Part shown: positions 55,100 through 64,000 of the stretch, piece by piece
How the letters are laid out: each line of letters begins with the position of its first letter
How positions within the stretch are numbered: the first letter of the stretch is position 1
The notes under the pieces: model-generated
The model's input: the letters and a program-made list of their open reading frames with translations, nothing else
Told to the model about the DNA's origin: nothing
Databases searched by the model: none
Assembly (NCBI RefSeq): GCF_016865255.1
Contig: NZ_CP033381.1
Coordinates: forward strand, 4,278,001-4,342,000
Reading direction: 5' to 3'
Length of the DNA: 64,000 nt
Source: Methylomonas sp. LW13
GTDB lineage: Bacteria > Pseudomonadota > Gammaproteobacteria > Methylococcales > Methylomonadaceae
Made by a program: the position numbers and the translations under genes

Positions 55100-55698
55100 T
55101 TAACCGCACCGCGCAGCGCCAGACGAATAATGTCCTCGCAGCTTTTATCGTCTGTAGCAACCGCTTGCACCATCCGCGCCGCGTCCGGTGGCTTATAACC
55201 CAGGGCACACAGCGCGCTAATCGCCTCCTGCTTAGGACTTGCTGCCAAACCGGGAAGCGAACTTGGGCTATCACTAGCTGCCGATAGTTTGTTTAGTTCC
55301 GGTAAACGACCACGCATTTCGATAATCAAGCGTTCGGCGGTTTTTTGGCCGACGCCCGGCAAGCGCACCAAACCTTTTACATCGTTATCATGGACGCAAC
55401 GATAGAATTCTTCGGTACTTTGCCCGGACAGAACAGTCAACGCCAGCTTGGGGCCGACACCATTGACTTTGATCAGGGTTCTGAACAGCATGCGTTCGCT
55501 TTCTGTGGCAAAACCGAACAGGATATGCGCGTCCTCGCGAACCACGAGATGCGTATGTAGCTTAACTACTTCACCCAATGCCGGCAGGTCGTAAAAGGTA
55601 TTCATCGGCGCTTCGATTTCGTAACCGACACCGTGTACGTCCAACAACAGTTGCGGAGGAGCTTTGTAAATCAATTTACCGCATAAAAAACCGATCAT
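55096..55698 (-). CDS. ruvA: Holliday junction DNA helicase subunit RuvA
   Basis: A 200-residue junction-binding protein. The N-terminal OB fold starts [20 protein letters not shown]; two helix-hairpin-helix motifs follow ([15 protein letters not shown] and [16 protein letters not shown]). The C-terminal RuvB-binding domain (about 150-200) is present. Its start overlaps the ruvC stop by four bases. Confidence 0.97.
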   Translation of the reverse strand: MIGFLCGKLIYKAPPQLLLDVHGVGYEIEAPMNTFYDLPALGEVVKLHTHLVVREDAHILFGFATESERMLFRTLIKVNGVGPKLALTVLSGQSTEEFYRCVHDNDVKGLVRLPGVGQKTAERLIIEMRGRLPELNKLSAASDSPSSLPGLAASPKQEAISALCALGYKPPDAARMVQAVATDDKSCEDIIRLALRGAVK

Positions 55699-56192
55699 GA
55701 AATCGCCTTCTGCAAACGCATCGCGGTCTCCTGATAGTGGCTATGACACAGGCCAATCGCCAATGCATCGCTAGCATCGATCTGCATGTCACCTTGAATG
55801 CTCAACAAAATTTTCACCATATGCTGCACTTGCTGCTTATCGGCATTGCCCTTGCCTACCAAGGCCTGTTTAACTTGCCTAGCCGCATATTCGAAAACCG
55901 GCAGATCTCGATTTAAGGTGGCGCAAATCGCAGCGCCGCGCGCTTGCCCTAGCTTCAGGGCAGAATCGGCATTCTTGTGCATAAACACTTGCTCTATGGC
56001 CATTTGCTCAGGACGGTACAACTCAATCACCTGGCTAACACCATCAAAAATCTGCTTCAAGCGCTCGGGAAATTCGTCGGATTTGATACGAATGCAGCCG
56101 CTCGCTACGTAGCGAATACCGCGCGATGTCGACTCCACCACACCGTATCCGGTGATGCGCGAGCCGGGATCTATACCTAAAATTCTGGTCAA
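55695..56192 (-). CDS. ruvC: Holliday junction endonuclease RuvC
   Basis: A 165-residue RNase H-fold resolvase. Acidic active-site residues occur in [16 protein letters not shown] (Asp), [11 protein letters not shown] (Glu) and [12 protein letters not shown] (Asp residues). It heads the ruvCAB operon and follows yebC after 33 bases, the usual order. Confidence 0.97.
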   Translation of the reverse strand: MTRILGIDPGSRITGYGVVESTSRGIRYVASGCIRIKSDEFPERLKQIFDGVSQVIELYRPEQMAIEQVFMHKNADSALKLGQARGAAICATLNRDLPVFEYAARQVKQALVGKGNADKQQVQHMVKILLSIQGDMQIDASDALAIGLCHSHYQETAMRLQKAIS

Positions 56193-56225
56193 CAGTGTAT
56201 TGGTGCGAGTAATTTTGCGGTGTGA

Positions 56226-56978
56226 TTAGGCATCGAGCGCAGCCATGATGTCATCGCTGATGTCGGCATTCGAGTAAACGTCCTGCACATCGTCCAGATC
56301 TTCCAAACGGTCGATCAACTTCAGCATTTTTTCGGCGGATTCGCTATCCAATTCAGTCTTAACGTCGGCATGCATCGTCACTTCGGCGTTTTCCGGCTCG
56401 AAGCCCGCAGCAAGCATAGCTTCCTTGACGGTCATATAGTCTTCAGGGGTGGTAAACACGTCGATAGAACCATCGTCGTTGGTGACCACGTCCTCGGCGC
56501 CGGCCTCCATCGCGGCTTCCATCACTGCGTCTTCATCGACGCCGTTGGCGTAGCTGATAATGCCGACCTTGCGAAACATATAAGCCACCGAACCGTCCGT
56601 GCCCAAGTTGCCGCCAGCCTTGGAGAATGCGTGCCTTACATCTGCAACGGTACGATTGCGATTATCGGTTAAGCAATTCACCATCACCGCCGTGCCGCCA
56701 GGACCGTAACCTTCGTATCGCACCTCTTCGTAAACCACGCCATCAACCGCGCCGATGGCCTTTTTGATGGTGTTGTCGATGGTATCGCGCTTCATGTTAG
56801 CGCCAAGCGCTTTATCGATAGCGGTACGCAAACTCGGGTTATTGGCAGGATCACCACCACCCGATCCTTTTGCGGCCACGGTAATCTCGCGAATCAGTTT
56901 GGTAAAAATCTTGCCGCGTTTTGCGTCCTGCGCGCCTTTACGATGCTTGATGTTAGCCCACTTACTATGCCCAGCCAT
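56226..56978 (-). CDS. yebC: YebC/PmpR-family protein
   Basis: A 250-residue member of the YebC/TACO1 family, beginning [20 protein letters not shown]. Members act as transcriptional regulators or as translation factors that relieve ribosome stalling on proline tracts. The acidic C-terminal part (EFENAEVT-like, [15 protein letters not shown]) is typical. It is immediately upstream of ruvC and probably in the same transcript. No tRNA or other feature lies in the 68-base gap to serB. Confidence 0.95.
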   Translation of the reverse strand: MAGHSKWANIKHRKGAQDAKRGKIFTKLIREITVAAKGSGGGDPANNPSLRTAIDKALGANMKRDTIDNTIKKAIGAVDGVVYEEVRYEGYGPGGTAVMVNCLTDNRNRTVADVRHAFSKAGGNLGTDGSVAYMFRKVGIISYANGVDEDAVMEAAMEAGAEDVVTNDDGSIDVFTTPEDYMTVKEAMLAAGFEPENAEVTMHADVKTELDSESAEKMLKLIDRLEDLDDVQDVYSNADISDDIMAALDA

Positions 56979-57046
56979 TCTATCTCTCTGAATCTGCTAA
57001 AAATTTGGAAATTTTACCATCGTCCCGCCGGCTTATCGACCCTTGC

Positions 57047-57688
57047 TTACAATACTAGCGGCAATATAGCTGCTAACGAAGCATCCGAGACGTAGCTATC
57101 CGCTTGCTCTTCCACCAAGGGTCTGCGGACGACACCGCCGAAACCTATCATATAAGCACCGGCCAATTTAGCTTCCAGATCGGTCTTGCCGTCGCCTATC
57201 ATAACCAAGGACGAATGATGCATCCTCAGTCGGCGACAAATCCTGGCTTTGCCGCCACTGACGGCCAACGGCGAGTGTCGGGCAAAATCCTGGTAATTAC
57301 CGTCTTCGTCAAACAGCACATCAACCGCATGCACATGCGCTTCCGGTATGCCCAGTTGCTCCGCCAAAGGTAGTATCGCCTGCCGCAAGCCGCCGCTTAT
57401 GATGTGGATCAGCTTATTATTGGCTTGCAGGGTTTTAATTGTGTCGCTGACACCGTCAACCATTTCGGCAATATACAACTCGGCCAACCAGTTTATCGCG
57501 GCTTGGTCGGGTTTGATCAAATCCAACCGGTTCGCGTAGACATCCTCAAGGGCCAATTCGCCGTTCATAGCTGCATCGGTTAACGCCGCAACCTGTTCGA
57601 ATAAACCGTTACGCCTAGCCAATTCATCGATACCTTCGACCCGGCTCAGCGTACTGTCGCAATCGAAACAAACAACTTCAAAACTCAT
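57047..57688 (-). CDS. serB: Phosphoserine phosphatase (HAD-IB)
   Basis: A 213-residue HAD phosphatase. The catalytic motif is CFDCDSTLSRVEG (Asp-X-Asp), with HIISGGLRQ as motif II, SGGKARICRRL supplying the Lys and MIGDGKTDLEAK as motif IV. It performs the last step of serine synthesis. The ATG at 57688 overlaps the serA stop (ATGA), which both fixes the start and supports the serine-biosynthesis assignment. It lacks the N-terminal ACT domain found in some SerB proteins. Confidence 0.9.
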   Translation of the reverse strand: MSFEVVCFDCDSTLSRVEGIDELARRNGLFEQVAALTDAAMNGELALEDVYANRLDLIKPDQAAINWLAELYIAEMVDGVSDTIKTLQANNKLIHIISGGLRQAILPLAEQLGIPEAHVHAVDVLFDEDGNYQDFARHSPLAVSGGKARICRRLRMHHSSLVMIGDGKTDLEAKLAGAYMIGFGGVVRRPLVEEQADSYVSDASLAAILPLVL

Positions 57689-59268
57689 AACGCGATCTGC
57701 CTTGCTGTGTGCACCGCAGGCACCTCGCAAACCGATTTCAATACTTGCTCATTTAAGGGATCAGAGATGCTGATGACCATCATCGCCAATTGATGTTCGT
57801 CGGCGATACTGACTTGCATGCGGGTAATATTGATATTGGCAACGCCCAAGATCGAGCTAATCGCCGCAATCACGCCCGGCTTATCATCGTGGCGAGTGAT
57901 CAGTAACGCGCCTTCCGGCACCACTTCAATTTCGAAATGATTGATACTGACCAAGCGTGGATGTTGATTTCCTAACAACGTTCCCGCCAGAGATACCGAC
58001 TTATCGGTGCAGTGCCCGGTAATTTTGATTAGAGACTGATAGCCTTCCGATTCCTCGGTCTGGGACTCAATTAGCGTTATACCTTGGCGTTTGGCAATGT
58101 TCTCAACATTGACGCGGTTAACCGGCGTGGAAAGCTGCCCCCCCAACAAACCGACCATCGCCTCTGCGGAAATCGGCCGAATTTTTACCTCAGCAGCCTT
58201 TCCATAAACCGCAACTTCCAATTTTTGAATCGGTTGATCGATCAACCCTACTAAAACCTTACCGAGAATATTAGCAAGGTTCATAAATGGTTGAGCCTTG
58301 GATAGCTCTTCTGCCGACAACTTAGGGAGATTCAAAGCATTAACAGCTTCGCCGGTTTGCAAATATTTAACCGCCTGGCGGGCAATTTCGACACTCACCG
58401 CCACTTGCGCTTCTTTGGTCGAAGCGCCCAAATGCGGCGTAAATACCACATTATCCAGTGTAAGCAATGGCGAATCCTTGGGGGGCTCTTGCTCATAAAC
58501 GTCCAGCGCGGCACCAGCGATCCGGCCGTCTTTCAAAGCATCATATAATGCCGATTCGTCAACCAAGCCGCCGCGCGCGCAATTGATCAACCGTGCAGAT
58601 TTTTTCATCATCGCCAATTGTTCCCGGCCGATAATGTTTTTGGTTTTTTCCAGCAAAGGGCAATGCAGAGTCAAATAGTCGGCTTGTTTAACCAAAGCCT
58701 CCAAATCAACCATTTCCGCGCCATGTATGGCAAAAACATCCGGCGCTACAAACGGATCATAAGCGATCACGCGCATGCCCAAACCGTTGCCGCGTTGCGC
58801 GACTATCCGGCCGATAGTACCAAAACCCAGCACTGCCAGAGTTTTATGAGCAATTTCGGCGCCCATCAACTTAGAGCGCTCCCATTTGCCGTCTCTGACC
58901 GATTGATTGGCAAACGGTAGATTGCGACTCAAGGAAAACATATGCGCGATAGCGAGTTCCGCGGTCGTGGTGGCATTGGCATCAGGCGTATTCATTACGA
59001 TAACGCCTTGTTCAGTAGCGGCATTTAAGTCAACATTATCGACCCCTATGCCGGCACGCCCAACCACCTTCAGGCGAGTCGCAGCTTTTAAAACTTTAGC
59101 TGTCACCTGAGTATCGCTGCGAATCAATAAGGCGTCGAACTCCGGAATAATCTCACACAACTCGTCTTCATTTAAGCCGGTTTGGATATGTATCTGTATA
59201 CCGTCCTGGACATTCAAGAAATTAATGCCGTCTTCCGCAAGCTTGTCTGAAATCAGTATCTTTTTCAT
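57685..59268 (-). CDS. serA: D-3-phosphoglycerate dehydrogenase
   Basis: A 527-residue long-form SerA (type I with ASB and ACT domains) starting serine synthesis. The NAD-binding loop is VLGFGTIGRIVAQR. Catalytic regions are LINCARGGLVDESAL (Arg) and VVFTPHLGAST (His). The C-terminal ACT domain (about 455-527) has DKPGVIAAISSILGVANI. ATG 59268 or 59274 is preferred; longer in-frame starts lack homology-like sequence. In methanotrophs of this type serine can also feed one-carbon assimilation. Confidence 0.95.
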   Translation of the reverse strand: MKKILISDKLAEDGINFLNVQDGIQIHIQTGLNEDELCEIIPEFDALLIRSDTQVTAKVLKAATRLKVVGRAGIGVDNVDLNAATEQGVIVMNTPDANATTTAELAIAHMFSLSRNLPFANQSVRDGKWERSKLMGAEIAHKTLAVLGFGTIGRIVAQRGNGLGMRVIAYDPFVAPDVFAIHGAEMVDLEALVKQADYLTLHCPLLEKTKNIIGREQLAMMKKSARLINCARGGLVDESALYDALKDGRIAGAALDVYEQEPPKDSPLLTLDNVVFTPHLGASTKEAQVAVSVEIARQAVKYLQTGEAVNALNLPKLSAEELSKAQPFMNLANILGKVLVGLIDQPIQKLEVAVYGKAAEVKIRPISAEAMVGLLGGQLSTPVNRVNVENIAKRQGITLIESQTEESEGYQSLIKITGHCTDKSVSLAGTLLGNQHPRLVSINHFEIEVVPEGALLITRHDDKPGVIAAISSILGVANINITRMQVSIADEHQLAMMVISISDPLNEQVLKSVCEVPAVHTARQIAL

Positions 59269-59365
59269 CGCCATGACTGGATTATTGGATAAAACCGGCA
59301 TTTTAGCAGCTTTGCTATAATCGCCGTAATGCGCGTTCCCGACAAACAACCAAAGTCTATTACTT

Positions 59366-59842
59366 ATGAGAATAAAATCGGCGCTTGGCGTCCTATCGGT
59401 GATCTGTTTACTTGGCGCAATCGCCTGGTGGCTGACTTACACTAAAAGTTTCGCCCCCAACGCCGTTTTTACAACATTGACAGGCGAACGACTGGCAATT
59501 GCCGAGCTGAAAGGCAAGCCCGTATTGATAACATTTTGGGCAACCGACTGCCCTAGCTGTCTTGAGGAAATTCCGGATTTGATTGCATTGCATCAGCAAG
59601 GCCTGAAAATCATTGCTGTGGCAATGCCATACGACCCGCCTAGCCGCGTGCAAACATTAGCCAAAGAACGTCAGCTTCCTTATCAAGTTGCTCTTGATAT
59701 AGATGGTAGTCTTGTACATGCTTTTGGTGATGTGCAATTGACCCCAACGATGTTTTTAATAGACAAACAGGGCGTGATCATCATGCACAAAATCGGCGCT
59801 TTCGATTTAGCATCTTTAAAAACACTTCTGACGCAATTATAG
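59366..59842 (+). CDS. Membrane-anchored TlpA-like thioredoxin protein
   Basis: A 158-residue protein with an N-terminal membrane anchor or signal (about residues 5-25) and a periplasmic thioredoxin fold. The redox motif CPSC occurs in FWATDCPSCLEEIP (about 62-65), and the cis-Pro region is LTPTMFLID. It resembles TlpA/ResA disulfide reductases acting in cytochrome c or copper-site assembly. It is divergent from serA with under 100 bases between starts and lies upstream of the rRNA terminator, which also stops its transcript. Confidence 0.82.
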   Translation: MRIKSALGVLSVICLLGAIAWWLTYTKSFAPNAVFTTLTGERLAIAELKGKPVLITFWATDCPSCLEEIPDLIALHQQGLKIIAVAMPYDPPSRVQTLAKERQLPYQVALDIDGSLVHAFGDVQLTPTMFLIDKQGVIIMHKIGAFDLASLKTLLTQL

Positions 59843-59933
59843 AAAACTACTTTGTAATTTAGCTATAGAGGTGTTGTCTGGTAACAGTAAATCCGCAAAA
59901 GAGAAGAGAGCAGCAGCGGGGTGATTTTTAGTC

Positions 59934-59967
59934 AAAAAAAAGCCCCGCTATAGCTAGCGGGGCTTTT
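59934..59967. terminator. Bidirectional rho-independent terminator of the rRNA operon
   Basis: AGCCCCGCTA-TAGC-TAGCGGGGCT (59941-59964) is a perfect 10-bp stem flanked by A7 on the left (T7 for the minus-strand rRNA transcript) and T4 on the right. It ends both the rRNA operon and the TlpA-like transcript. Confidence 0.93.
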
Positions 59968-59976
59968 GGTTTAAGA

Positions 59977-60094
59977 GCTTGGCGATGACCTACTTTCACA
60001 TGGCAACCTGCCACACTATCATCGGCGCTAAGCGGTTTCACTTCCGAGTTCGGGATGGGATCGGGTGGTTCACGCTTGCTATGTTCACCAAGCA
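59977..60094 (-). rRNA. rrf: 5S ribosomal RNA
   Basis: Minus-strand sequence contains the conserved 5S core (GAACCACCCGATCCCATCCC and CGAACTCGGAAGTGAAAC). The 5' TGCTTGGTGA pairs with the 3' TCGCCAAGC end. Boundaries are approximate by a few bases. It is the last RNA of the operon before the terminator. Confidence 0.93.
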
Positions 60095-60295
60095 AACTGG
60101 TTTGGCTGCTTTTAGTCAGCCTTCATAAACAGGTTATAAGCTTTTGCTTTTAGGAAAAACCTTTGGGTGATGCGTTCGCATTTAACTTAGGTTGTTCCCG
60201 GTCCTGTTTTTCATGGAAATCTGTATTGAGCTTATCGTTCTCAGTTGGTTATCAGCTTGTCATCTGACCTGACCCAAACGCATTGGGTGTTATAT

Positions 60296-63188
<2,893 letters not shown>

Positions 63189-63511
63189 ATATAACCCGAA
63201 TACGTCTGTACTTTGGTTATACTGTCAGCTGACATTTTCGCTGATTTTTTCTGCTTGAGAACGACATGCCGTTTGCTTTCAGCCTTTCTCTTTCGAGACT
63301 GACGTTATTCAAACCGCAACTCGTTTTAGTGTTGATCATTGCTGATCATTACTATAGTTACAGATTTCCATATTGTTAAAGAGCTATCGGTACGAATACC
63401 AATGCTATAAAGTCTTTATCTGTTGCCGCCGATAAAACCCTATAGCGTTGATGTTCATCCACTATTTTTCTTACGTTTGACGAACTGGTTGACCCTCAGC
63501 GTTCAGCATGA
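63189..63511 (-). other. 23S-tRNA-Ala spacer
   Basis: A 323-base transcribed spacer without a gene. It holds a boxA-type antitermination site (63373-63385) and the 5' arm of the 23S processing stem. A TGATCATT tandem repeat lies at about 63333-63350. Nothing else was recognised. Confidence 0.7.
63373..63385 (-). promoter_or_regulatory. boxA rRNA antitermination site
   Basis: On the minus strand AGCTCTTTAACAA matches the boxA consensus (TGCTCTTTAACAA) in 12 of 13 positions. It lies between tRNA-Ala and 23S, the position of the spacer boxA in enterobacterial rrn operons. Confidence 0.75.
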
Positions 63512-63587
63512 TGGTGGAGCCAGGGAGGATCGAACTCCCGACCTCCTGCGTGCAAGGCAGGCGCTCTCCCAGCTGAGCTATGGCCCC
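63512..63587 (-). tRNA. tRNA-Ala(TGC)
   Basis: A 76-base tRNA with encoded CCA (63512-63514). The anticodon TGC lies in CCTTGCACG of the minus strand. The acceptor GGGGCCA and its partner TGGCTCC pair (with one G-U), and the T-loop GTTCGATC is present. Confidence 0.97.
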
Positions 63588-63703
63588 TAAAGCAGACTAA
63601 AGCCAAGACTCAAGCCGAAACGTGACTAAGCACAGCGCCAGTTATTCTAACCAGGCGTGTGGTCTGATTGTGTTTCGCCTTATTGCTTTCGCCTTTTATG
63701 CGT

Positions 63704-63780
<77 letters not shown>

Positions 63781-63840
63781 AGGTGCGTCTTTCAATCGAA
63801 ATAATTTGTTGTGAGTACGTGTAACGGTGTGCCGTCTTTG

Positions 63841-64000
<160 letters not shown>

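Overview
The window looks like chromosomal DNA of a gammaproteobacterial methylotroph, most likely a Methylococcales methanotroph resembling Methylomonas. The evidence is a lanthanide-type methanol dehydrogenase gene (xoxF) followed by xoxJ, a complete bacterial glycogen gene set, a VPLPA-CTERM exported protein, and gammaproteobacterial gene orders (yebC-ruvCAB-ybgC-tolQRAB-pal-cpoB-queEC; miaB-ybeZ-ybeY-corC; ydbH-ynbE-ydbL). No methane monooxygenase gene is present, so methanotrophy itself is inferred.

Layout. 1-8 kb: the 3' part of an APC amino-acid permease, a periplasmic TlpA-like protein, a TonB-dependent receptor behind a 596-base AT-rich leader, a small palindromic repeat element with inverted ends, a Tat-exported amidohydrolase, a FitAB/VapBC-type toxin-antitoxin pair and an RNA-type methyltransferase. 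8-12 kb: a DODA dioxygenase, pirin and azoreductase cluster divergent from a LysR regulator whose ribosome binding site lies inside a perfect dyad, then a VPLPA-CTERM protein. 12-15 kb: a SulP transporter with a beta carbonic anhydrase, then an SDR reductase. 15-24 kb: housekeeping and stress genes (KTSC protein, IMPase, APH-like kinase, threonine aldolase, ydbH-ynbE-ydbL, Hsp33, a lipoprotein, MsrA) and a candidate small RNA gene with dyad, promoter and terminator at 21.88-22.13 kb.

24.7-27.6 kb is the methanol oxidation locus: xoxF, a strong terminator, then xoxJ. 27.6-36.7 kb is glycogen metabolism: malQ, a GH57 enzyme and glgC on the minus strand, divergent from glgB, glgA and a small secretin-N-domain protein. 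It is followed by a PotD/NspS-like polyamine-binding protein abutting a 1253-residue Cache-HAMP-PAS-GAF-PAS-GGDEF-EAL protein. That pair has the gene arrangement of the Vibrio cholerae NspS-MbaA polyamine-sensing system.

41.6-59.8 kb is mostly minus-strand housekeeping: corC, ybeY, ybeZ, miaB; an ODP-type di-iron protein paired with a soluble MCP-like helical protein (the least ordinary operon in the window); queC and queE; the complete Tol-Pal operon; ybgC; ruvABC; yebC; serB and serA; and a plus-strand TlpA-like protein. 59.9-64 kb is an rRNA operon read on the minus strand: 16S (only its 3' end is inside), tRNA-Ile(GAT), tRNA-Ala(TGC), 23S, 5S and a terminator.

The two strongest leads for under-described biology are the ODP plus MCP-like operon (45.37-46.75 kb) and the binding-protein plus c-di-GMP protein pair downstream of glgBA (36.8-41.6 kb). 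The candidate small RNA is third. Functions are read from motifs and gene order; no database search was run.
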